Shown piece by piece: positions 55,425-64,000 of a DNA stretch of 64,000 nucleotides (position 1 is its first letter; each line of letters starts with the position of its first letter). The DNA lies in the NCBI GenBank assembly GCA_029876055.1, contig CM056876.1, positions 2,418,001 to 2,482,000 of the forward strand, read 5' to 3'. The DNA is from Madurella fahalii (taxonomy: Eukaryota > Ascomycota > Sordariomycetes > Sordariales). Position numbers and translations under genes: made by a program. The notes beneath the pieces are model-generated. The model worked only from the letters and a program-made list of their open reading frames with translations. It was not told where the DNA came from and searched no databases.

Positions 55425-57462
55425 TCAAAGCACGAGTCCTGATCCAGACCTAGCCTCCTGGTTGGTACTTGGCTGGTAACTCAATCCCAAAAGATGGGGT
55501 TTCCTCTCGTTCAAATCGAGAATCATCTGCCCAAACAACCCATTTGCCCACGAGAACCTGCCGCACCTCGCCGTCAGAACCTCTCCGGGCCAGGTTTCAG
55601 AAACGGAAGAAAAGGAGGACCGCTCACCAATGCCGAGTCCATACCGACTCACTATGCGTGTTCACCGACTCGTGCATTAGACCATAGCCGTCGGTTGACG
55701 ACAGAAGTTGTTTGAGCGATGAGACAATCTCGTCGTCGTTATCGCTCGTCAGAATGCGTACGATTAGGCCCATCGGCCAGGCCATGCCCGGTCCGATGTG
55801 GGGACCGCCGGTTCTGATATACTGTTAGGGATGGAGCGGAGGGGGAGGGGAGTGGTAGTAGTAGTAGAAGTCGTAATGGCCGCAAACTTACGAGTTCAGC
55901 ACCGGGCCCCACATGTAATAGGGGTTATCCTCGCTGAGCACAAACCGACGTGTGTTCTGGTAGATGGGGTCGTCACGGTCGACGTAGCCGAAAAGGGGTG
56001 CGCTGAGGAGCGAGGGGATGTTGGCGTCGTCCTAGGAGCGAGTGAGAGCCTGGTGTCAGCTTTTTTTGGTTTCTCTTTTCAACTCTTCCTTCCTTCCTTT
56101 TATCCCAACCAAACCAACTACATATCCGGGGGAGGGGAAAGGTGCTTAACCAACCATCAACCCAGCCCCGCCATAGCCATCCACCTCGTACGCGTACACC
56201 CGCCCATACCCGCGATGGTCCACCCTCCCGTACCTCTCCACCCCCTTCCTGATCCCCTCGGCGAGGCCTCTCATCCTCTTCGCCAACCCTCTTGCATCCC
56301 CTCCGACCGCCTCCACGATCCCCGCGCACGCGGAGAGGTATCGGCTGAACATCATGTTGGCGGGCACGAACAGCTGGTAGATGCAGGCATCATCGCTGGG
56401 GCGGAAGGCGCTGCGCACCATGCCCGTGCCGCCCTTGACGGGGTTCCCCGCGCCGCCGTTGGCGAGGGTCTCGGTGGCCGTCGAGGTGTAGCGCTGGAAC
56501 TGGTAGGGCGGGAGCGCGACGCTGCCGTCGCGGTTGTAGGTGCCCCCCAGGAGCTCGGTGGCGGTCTCGACGATGGTGCGGATCGCCGCGAGGAAGCTGC
56601 TGTTGCCGTTGCCGCTGCTGCCGCCGCCCGCCCGCCCGAAGAAGGCCGTGTCGCCGGTCGCGCTATGGTAGGTGGCGCACAGCTGCAGGAAGGACGCCAG
56701 CGAGTCGAGCTCGTATTTGCACTCGAAGACGGTGCTGGTGTTGGACTGCGAAATGGACCCCGTGGAGAAGGGATCCGGCTGCGGGATCGGCGGCATGACG
56801 TAGTCGGATGTGCCAGACGTGAGGAAGGGGGCTGTCGCCGGGGCCAGGTCGGCTTCGGGTGGCGCGTGGAAGGCGTTGCAGTGCGGCGCGGCGAGGATGT
56901 AGCGGGCTTGGAGGTGGATGGCGCCGCGGAAGAGAGAGGCGAGAGACGAAGCCGAGGCGTTGGGCTTGAGCAGAGAGGCGTAGCTTTGCAGTTGGTGAGC
57001 GCTGTCACGCAGCCACATGGCCGGGATGTCGCCCGTCGTTATGAATGTGAGCTGTATGCGAGGGTGAGTGAGGGTTTGACTTGGGAGGAATCTACCAGTC
57101 TTTATTGGGGGGGGGGGTCATGCCTCTTCATCTTCGCTGCCATGGGCCATTCCTTTCCAGGTGATGGCTGTATCGAGGGTATTTGGGAAGCAGTTCTCGA
57201 ACAGACGGAACAGATCCGGATCTTTTATGACCTTCTTCATGTTGAGGATAGTCTCCTCGACCTCGGAGAGGTTGAATGTGCGACATGCCGGGGCAGGCCT
57301 CTGGTAGGACAGCTGGAACCTCCCTGTCGAACGAGGCTCATGATAAGTGGATGAATGCCCAGAGTAATCCGGGCAGCTCAATTCAGGTTCTAGCGTTACT
57401 TGTGCCGGCCCTTTGATGGCCCAGGACAAGGGGATGCCCTGCAGCCACAACAACGACCTCAT
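55425..57462 (-). CDS. GH125 exo-alpha-1,6-mannosidase (Mug157-like)
   Basis: Spliced model: 57462-57124, 57051-56155, 56031-55892, 55813-55628, 55557-55425, giving 564 residues. The first intron (57123-57052) needs a GC donor (GAG|GCATGA); reading through gives an immediate stop. Family blocks are RPAPACRTFNLSEVEETIL, DLFRLFENCFPNTLDTAI, TTGDIPAMWLRDSAHQLQSY (likely active-site region), DDACIYQLFVPANMMFSRYL, DDANIPSLLSAPLFGYVD, GPHIGPGMAWPMGLIVRILT, and the C-terminal WFSWANGLFGQMILDLNERK. The N-terminus may be a secretion signal. Enzymes of this family release terminal alpha-1,6-linked mannose from glycans. A GH92 mannosidase lies 3 kb away on the other strand. Confidence 0.92.
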
Positions 57463-57897
57463 CGTTGCTCTAGGGCTCTGCGGCGCTCGGGTTCATCGGG
57501 CTAACATTAGGAACTGTATAATTTGGACAAGGCTCCGACGAGGAATGAAGTCTATTCTGCTTTCTTCACGATCCAGGAACGCAGGCTCTATAGCTACCCG
57601 GCTACGGATTGCCGGTCATGCAACGACACCGGAACATATTCTGCCGCCGGCCGTGACAGAAATACCCGATTGAGTCGTGATGGCAGGGCCCGGGTATTGT
57701 ACCTATATGCAGGGTCGTATGCGTCCCACCTGTTGTGGTTGCAATGGTTGCCACCAAGGGTCCTCAAAGTCGGTTCTCCATTTCGAGTTCTTGGGTCTCT
57801 CCCCGGGAAAGGAAAAGAAGCCCTTGGCACACTTTTTATGGAGTCTCAACATTTCTGCAATCCACTATCTTTGCACCCCGTATCAGAATAGTTGCAC
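57463..57897. other. intergenic
   Basis: GH125 promoter and 3' end of the SRPK-like gene. No additional feature seen. Confidence 0.5.
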
Positions 57898-59347
57898 CTA
57901 CTTGCTATTAAACCACGGATCCTGTAGAAGTTCTTTTGCAGTTTTACGATCCTCCGGGCGCCACTGCAGCATTCCCCTCACGAAAGCCAGGGACGCCTCC
58001 TTGTTCTTACCTTCAAGGTTCTCCCCCGAACTCTCCAAACTTGTGCCTTGCAGTATTTGGACGTCGGCTTTCCAATGCCCTGCAGGTAAGGGTTAATGGC
58101 AAGGGAGCCCCAACACAGCAAATAGAGGACAGAACTCCTTACCGTCTTCAGAAAAGAATCCCTTGCTCCTTACACCCCGCCGGATCAAATCGAGCGGCGG
58201 TGGGCCCAGCATCCCAATGACCTCCGCAAGATGAGCGCGGGTCGAGTAACCTTTCCCGTCTGGGTCATTGCCGTAGAAGAGATGCTTCCCCTCGAAGATA
58301 TCCCAAATCTAACGTAGAGCAGGTTAATCATTTTGCTTTTTCTAAAAGAGAGAGAGGCAAACCAACCATGGCCCCGACATTCCATATATCTACCGGATAG
58401 CTCCACGCTGCGTTCAACATCACTTCTGGCGATCTATATGTGCTCGGCTGCGCGTCGTGATTTCGTTTCTGATCCCCCCGGACAGCGGCGCCAAATCGCT
58501 CAGAACCACGTGGCCGACCTGCTTGGGCAATTGGAACCGTCGAGAGGCGTATATTGGGGCGCTGTTGGTGAGTTTACACGGAGAGGGATTCTCTAGCTCA
58601 GCCTTGGTAAACGCTTCTAGGATTTGCTTGTCTACTATCTCTATCAAGATGTTGTCGGCCTTCAGATCTATGACCAATTTGTTAGAAATCGTTGAAAACG
58701 GGAATACGGCGACTGGCTGCGTACCTGTGTGAACGAGCTTGCATTCCGTGTGAAGGTAGTCAAGCGCAAGAAAGAGTTCCCTCAGTCCGGCCTTCAGCAG
58801 CTCCTCTGTAAACCGGTTGATCGGGTTTCGGCGCGTAAGATCCTTCCAACTATCCCACATGGGCTTCTGGACAAGGCAGGCATGCTTGCCCTTGGGATGG
58901 TGGAGCGCGAAGCTACCCACGGCTGATCGAACATGGCGGTAGCCTGCATGTGAAGGGTTGACCCTACTTAGGTAGCTGCATGTCTCAATCTCTCCCGTAC
59001 TTCCCCCGCCCCGCGTGTAGATTTTCAATGCTACATGTTCATGATCTCTGGACACGCCACGTTAGTCATGCACGAGCACAATAATTCCGGTGTGCTCACT
59101 CTAGGTTGCGGGCCAGCCACACAGTCGACGTGCTTCCAAAGCCCAGCTTGCCCAGTATCTGGTACTTGGAGCCATATACATCCCCAATATCCACAGGGTA
59201 GTATTGACCCGCTTTGAACTCGTCAAACTGCTCTTCCTCGAAGATAGTGCGCTGGGGCACAACCCCGAAGCCAGCGGACGGAAACCGCAGGGGTGTCAAC
59301 GGCGCGCTGCGAGTCAGGGTTTTTGCCCACTTGAAAAGAGAGGCCAT
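57898..59347 (-). CDS. SRPK-like serine protein kinase, interrupted by a frameshift
   Basis: Exons: 59347-59100, 59047-58725, 58667-58367, 58308-58143, 58079-57898; about 406 residues once a frameshift is allowed. Kinase motifs are the Gly loop LGKLGFGSTSTVWLA, the VAIK-type Lys in HVALKIYT, HTDLKADNILIEI in place of HRDxKxxN, SDLA in place of DFG, YRSPEVMLNAAWSYPVDIWN (APE/DxW region) and FVRGMLQWRPEDRKTAKELL. This layout fits the expanded fungal SRPK-like family. At a run of six C (58474-58479; G on the coding strand) the reading frame must change by one base (+1 or -2) to pass from VLSDLAPLSG to NHDAQPSTY; no usable intron explains it. All other exons are intact, so it is either a recent pseudogene or a homopolymer error. 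An in-frame ATG upstream at 59518 is less likely the start. Confidence 0.82.
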
Positions 59348-60384
59348 GCCTACAATTTCACGCTGAAGCGCGACTTCCGTTCTCAGTTGCCGTCGATGGA
59401 TAATGGAATAGCCGGGACACCATGTAGCTGAACATTGAGGTGAGGCTTCGCGCCGGCTCGTATAGCGTTGGTAATGTGACCCTAAAGCTATTGTCGTTGG
59501 ACTGTAAAAAGCTGGCAATAATCCTGGCTGAGGCGCCCACTGTCTTTGCCCTTACGGATTGTCGTCTGATTCCACAACTTCACATTGTTGCCTTCCAAGC
59601 AACAGATAGGGGTTCGAGCTCTTGGTCGCCGCGCCGGTGCAGAAAAGCTGCGATGTTGCTGTATGTACTGTACTGCAAGTTGCTACAGTATTACACTGTG
59701 CAACGGCAGCCATTTTCTGCTATGTAGTGATGGCTGCCTCCAAGAATTAGCGCTATCTGCGTCCGTGTATTACGCATACAGTGAGCTACCTTACTCAGTA
59801 CTTTGTGCTCTCAGTTCTTCCCTCCTTGTCATTGTCAACAGTTATTGTGCCAATCGACCGCGCAACGCGGTCGACAAGTGGGTATGGCCACCCGTACGTA
59901 GCATGGTATAGTACTGTACAACCGGCAAACGGCAAGCGGATGGTCGAATCAGTCTTGGACGGGATCTCCAAGTCCGCTTCAGAACGACCTTCGCCTACAA
60001 CATCGGGCCAATCGGCATCTCAACACGGCCTGTGGGGTACAGCCCTGGCAGGCTTGGCATCAATACTGACGCTTCAGGGACCCTGTAACGAACCACTACT
60101 GCTACTATGTACGGCACATTGTCTTGGCACCCGGCCGTCTCGTCCCCCCACCGGGTTTCAAAGCTGGCCTTTCAGAACCTCATGAGCCATAAGTTGAAAG
60201 CACATTCGACGTTCCAAATCACGGGTTGATCGTTTGTAACCGTCGAGCCCAGGAACCAGCACAACGCCTGGTCCAATGAATCATGCAGCTCTCGGAATAA
60301 CAATAGCATGAGGGAACCGCAACAGGATCGCTCAGAAGTCGTCGCGCCCGGCGCCAGATCGCTCGGGTCAACAGGAAACAAACA
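59348..60384. other. intergenic, divergent promoters
   Basis: About 1 kb between the SRPK-like gene and GH92. It contains ACTGTACT words at 59666 and 59911 and no supported gene. Confidence 0.5.
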
Positions 60385-63256
60385 ATGAAGTCTGAAGGCT
60401 CGCCATACCGCAAGGCAGCCATGGCGGCGCCAGTGCGGCTCAGGAGTGTTCCGCGCATAAGCCGCGTCTTGGTGTTTGCCTTCACCTGCGTTGGCTTCAT
60501 CTTCCTCCTCTCAAGACTCGACTCGGGTCTGAGCGGGAGTCTGTCGTTTCGTGGTGGCCACAGCGGGCCGAGATACGATGTTCTGGAGTATATCGACCCC
60601 TTAATCGGAACGACCAATGGAGGTGAGCCGCTCTCCACAGCCATAGTTGGAAGATGGCAAGAAGCTGACAGAGCACCGGACAGGCCATGTCTTTGCTGGC
60701 GCGACGTTGCCATATGGTAAGTCGCCTTCATCAATCGCGACTTGGTACGATTATCTTGCTGACGGGCCGTAGGAATGGCCAAGGCCGTTGCCGACACCAA
60801 CAGCGCGGCTGAGAACGCCGCCGGCTTTGTGTCGGACAACGCTCAAATCATCGGCTTCTCGCACATGCACGACTCAGGCACCGGTGGCCAGCCGTCGCTG
60901 GGCAACTTCCCCTTGTTTGTCCATCCAGGCTGCCCAGACGACAACTTCGCCAAATGTTCCTACACAGTCATGGACCGGCCGACGAACCGTGTCCGGGGCT
61001 CCGCTTATGCCGCCCCGGGATACTTTCGCATCAACCTGACCAACACGGTGCAGGCCGAGATGACCACCACCGAGCGCACGGCCCTGTACCGCTTTACCTT
61101 CGACGGCAACGACACCGTCACCGTCGTCAGCACCGATGACGATCCCCCCCAGTACAACGTGCCCTACTCCCCTCTCATCCTGGTCGACCTCGTCGACCTG
61201 ATGAACAGTCGCAGCATTGGTGGAATCCAAGTCTACGAGGACTCTGGCCGCATTATCGGCGAGGGCCGCTACGCCCCATCTTTTGGGTCTGGCAAGTACC
61301 AGGCCTTCTTCTGCGCTGACTTCAGAGGCGCCGCGATTCGCAAGACGGGCACCTTCAAGACCAACACTGCCAGCGAGGAGCCGAAGTGGTTGGACGGCGT
61401 CGGTCAAGGCTATGAGCTCCCCACGGGGTCTGCCGGAGCGTGGATCCAATTTGAGAAACCCCCAACCAATTCGATCCTGGCTAGAGTCGGATTATCGTTC
61501 ATGAGCGTAGATAAGGCGTGTGAGAATGCCGAGGCCGAGATCGCCGATTTCCACTTCGAGAGGGTTGAAAGTCGCTCGAGAAATGCATGGCGGGAAAAGC
61601 TGGCGGCCATTGAGATTGACCCCACGGGGGTTAGTGAGGAGTTGCAGACCACCTTTTGGTCGGGCTTGTACCGCACCTTACTCTCGCCTCAAAACTATAC
61701 CGGCGAGAACCCGTTGTGGAATTCGACTGAGCCGTATTTCGACTCGTAGGTTGTCCGTCTGGGAGCGTTTGGGCTGACCGGTTTGCTGACGTGGCCAAGC
61801 TTCTACTGCATTTGGGATTCGTTCCGAGCACAGCATCCACTGCTGACCATCATTGACCCCGTTGCCCAGACCGACATGGTGCGGGCATTGATCGATATCT
61901 ACAGACACGAAGGTTGTATTCTCCATGACGATCCGGAAGCAGATTTGGCTGACTGCCACCAGGGAAACTACCTGACTGCCGGATGAGTTTCTGCAAGGGC
62001 TATACACAGGGGGGGTCCAACGCCGACGTGGTGATAGCTGATGCCTTTGTCAAGAACCTCAGAGATGGCATAGACTGGGATGCGGCTTATGAGGCCGTTG
62101 TCTCGGACGCAGAAGGTATGGGCGGCAGTTACCCTTTTTTTTTTCTTTTTTTTTTTTCTTTAGCATCCATATCCCTAACAGCTCAACAGAGGAACCAATC
62201 AACTGGGGTCTTGAAGGACGTGGCAATCTCGTCAGCTGGCACGCGGTAGGCTTCATTCCCTGGGACGACATCGACCGCAACGGCACCGGCCCGACGAGCC
62301 GCACCGTCAGCCGCGGCGTCGAGTACGCCTACGAAGACTTTTGCATCTCCCTCCTCGCCCAGGGGCTGGGCCACTCGGACGACGCAGCCAAGTACCGCCT
62401 CCGCGGCAGCAACTGGCGCAACTACTGGAATGCGGACCAGCGCGACCTGTACCGCGACGAGGCGGGCGAGGTCCAGCAGACGTCCTTCAAGGGCTTCATG
62501 CAGCCGCGCCAGGTGAACGGCACGTTCCGGTACCAGAACACGCGCGCCTGCTCCCCGATCCATCGCCAGCACGCGTGTTACTACGACACGGGGCTCGACA
62601 CGTACGAGGGCAGCCCCTGGCTGTACAGCTTCTTCGCGCCGCAGGACATGGCGACGCTAATCCGGCTGATGGGCGGGCCCGCCGAGTTCGTCCGCCGCCT
62701 CACCTACTTCCACGAGAGCGGCATCTCGTACATGGGCAACGAGCAGGGCTTCCTGCCCGTCTTCCAGTTCCACTACGCCGCCCGCCCCGCCCTGAGCAGC
62801 CTGTGGGCCCACCGCTACATCCCCAGCCTGTTCAACGCCAGTGTCAACGGCATCCCCGGCAACGACGACTGCGCCATGGGCGCCTTCAGCGCCTTCGCCA
62901 TGATGGGCTTCTTCCCCGTGGCCGGCCAGGACGTGTACCTGCTCACCCCGCCCTTCTTCCCTGAGGTGAGGCTCAAGGCCAAGGAGAAGGGGCGGTGGGC
63001 GGTGATTCGGGTCAGGAATTTTGACCCAGCCGGGGAGAGGATCTATATCAAGAGCGCGAGGCTCAATGGGAAGGAGTACACCAAGAATTGGATAACGCAC
63101 GAATTATTCATCAAAGGCGGGGTGTTGGAGTTGGAGGTGTCGGAAGAAGAAGGGAGCTGGGGGACGAGGGACGAGGACCTGCCGCCAAGTCATCCCGTTC
63201 CCGAGTGGCAGGAGCCGATGTTTACCGGCCATGAGAAAGGGCGGTGGGATACTTGA
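60385..63256 (+). CDS. GH92 alpha-mannosidase
   Basis: Spliced model: 60385-60622, 60684-60716, 60773-61745, 61800-61912, 61963-62115, 62190-63256, giving 858 residues; exon 2 is only 33 nt. A signal-anchor at about residues 29-46 (VLVFAFTCVGFIFLLSRL) suggests secretion or a type II membrane form. The GH92 N-domain begins VLEYIDPLIGTTNGGHVFAG and NAQIIGFSHMHDSGTGG. The catalytic (alpha/alpha)6 domain contains DSFYCIWDSFRAQHPLLTII, MSFCKGYTQGGSNADVVIAD, DTYEGSPWLYSFFAPQD, YMGNEQGFLPVFQFHYA, and GIPGNDDCAMGAFSAFAMMG. These are Ca2+-dependent inverting alpha-mannosidases, mostly alpha-1,2 or alpha-1,3 specific, acting on N-glycans or mannans. Translation could also start at Met13. Several Asn-X-Thr sites fit an extracellular protein. 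Confidence 0.95.
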
Positions 63257-63413
63257 TAGAGGAGTTTCAGTTTTATACACGCATCAATGAGAGATGAGCT
63301 TCAAGCACACCAAGCGCCTTTGCATTTGCGAGAGTCGACCTCTCGTAACTGGGTATCGCGTCTTGATTTAAACAAACTTTTCGTTCACGTCGTGATTACG
63401 GGGCTGAGCACAC

Positions 63414-64000
63414 TTAGTCCCTGGCCCACGGCGCTTTTGTAACAGAAAACTGATTATTCGCCCTCCCCGGTACGCCCCGCGGAAACGAGGTTGGCGGGGG
63501 CGGCCCGGTATTCGGAACCCCTCCCCGCGGCGGTGTCGGCTCGCTATTCGTCCCAGCCCACGGTGCCCGGGAATACGGAATTCCCGGCCCCGTCGACGGC
63601 CCTGCAAAAGGTGCCGTGGACCCCGATCCAGTTCCAGCCCCGGGTTGAGAGCCTGCCGCACCGCCGGCGGGCGGTTGGTTAGCCATATGCATAGACGGCG
63701 TCGGCGGTGCGGCGTCGGGGTCCTTGTCCCACGAGAACAGTGACCCAAAGGGAAAGTGCTGCACCACGGGGAACTTGGAGAGCACCTCGGCATTGAACAT
63801 CTTAATCATGCCCTTGTTGATCTTGCCCCAGCCGTCCTGTATGCCCGAGACGTCGTACAGGATGGGACTGTGTTCCCAAAAGGGGCCCTTCTTGACGTCG
63901 TTGATGAAGCCGATAGCGGAGAAGTACATGTTGGAGCCACGGTAGAGGTCGACCGTGGCGGGCTTGACCACCTCCGAGGGTTTGGGGGCGCCAGGGGCGG
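63414..64000 (-). CDS. serine/threonine protein phosphatase 2A activator (PTPA), C-terminal part
   Basis: Partial: the N-terminal part lies beyond the right edge and the stop is at 63414-63416. The visible 195 residues contain the PTPA C-terminal signature: NMYFSAIGFINDVKKGPFWE, HSPILYDVSGIQDGWGKINK and GMIKMFNAEVLSKFPVVQHF, then PFGSLFSWD. After it a Pro/Gly/Ala/Ser-rich disordered tail of about 110 residues extends to the end. Fungal RRD1/RRD2 proteins are PP2A-activating peptidyl-prolyl isomerases; the long tail is more like the RRD1-type proteins of filamentous fungi. Which of the two paralogues it is cannot be decided from this fragment. Confidence 0.92.
   Translation of the reverse strand, partial: APGAPKPSEVVKPATVDLYRGSNMYFSAIGFINDVKKGPFWEHSPILYDVSGIQDGWGKINKGMIKMFNAEVLSKFPVVQHFPFGSLFSWDKDPDAAPPTPSMHMANQPPAGGAAGSQPGAGTGSGSTAPFAGPSTGPGIPYSRAPWAGTNSEPTPPRGGVPNTGPPPPTSFPRGVPGRANNQFSVTKAPWARD

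Noticed and set aside
1..64000. CRISPR arrays, operons, bacterial promoters
   Set aside because: The DNA is fungal nuclear sequence with spliced monocistronic genes; no regularly spaced repeats were seen.

Overview
The window is nuclear DNA of a filamentous ascomycete, most likely a Sordariomycete. The genes are split by short introns (about 48-110 nt) with GTAAGT-type donors, CTRAC branch sites and YAG acceptors. They stand singly on both strands, and the families are fungal: BFR2, IND1, FBP1, POT1-type thiolase, PEX11, PAB1, HUL5-type HECT ligase, GH92 and GH125 mannosidases, type III PKS and PTPA. I saw no tRNA, rRNA, CRISPR array or intact transposon. All exon coordinates are hand-built splice models in which every junction keeps frame, except one marked frameshift.

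Layout. 0.2-10 kb: small membrane protein (+), BFR2 (-) divergent from IND1 (+), an SPF30-like Tudor protein (-), a TCO89-like protein (+), and a hemerythrin-domain protein (+). 10-12.3 kb: AT-rich and gene-poor. 12.3-15.7 kb: peroxisomal thiolase and fructose-1,6-bisphosphatase (both -). 17-27 kb: F-box protein (-), cytochrome P450 (+), a glycerophosphodiester/phosphate-type MFS permease (+), and a type III polyketide synthase (-). 28.4-30.9 kb: PEX11 (-) and nitronate monooxygenase (-). 30.9-38.2 kb: mostly without genes, but holding a three-exon 88-residue double-stranded-RNA-binding-fold protein (+). 38.2-46.4 kb: mitochondrial uS7m, a UspA-domain protein and a conserved membrane protein (all +). 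47.5-55.2 kb: PAB1 (-) and a HECT ubiquitin ligase (+). 55.4-63.3 kb: GH125 mannosidase (-), a frameshifted SRPK-like kinase (-) and GH92 mannosidase (+). At the right edge is a partial PTPA gene (-).

How the genes fit together. Most are single-copy housekeeping genes: ribosome biogenesis, mitochondrial Fe-S assembly and translation, splicing, TORC1, mRNA binding and protein turnover. Thiolase, FBPase and PEX11 all serve growth on fatty acids or other gluconeogenic carbon. GH125 and GH92 are both alpha-mannosidases and may act on the same mannans or N-glycans. The P450, MFS permease and type III PKS form a possible small secondary-metabolite neighbourhood. The least conventional items are the concealed dsRBD-only gene, that neighbourhood, three GC-AG introns, the oligo(A)-rich leader upstream of PAB1, a repeated RSMLD-type motif in the UspA protein, and the kinase frameshift.
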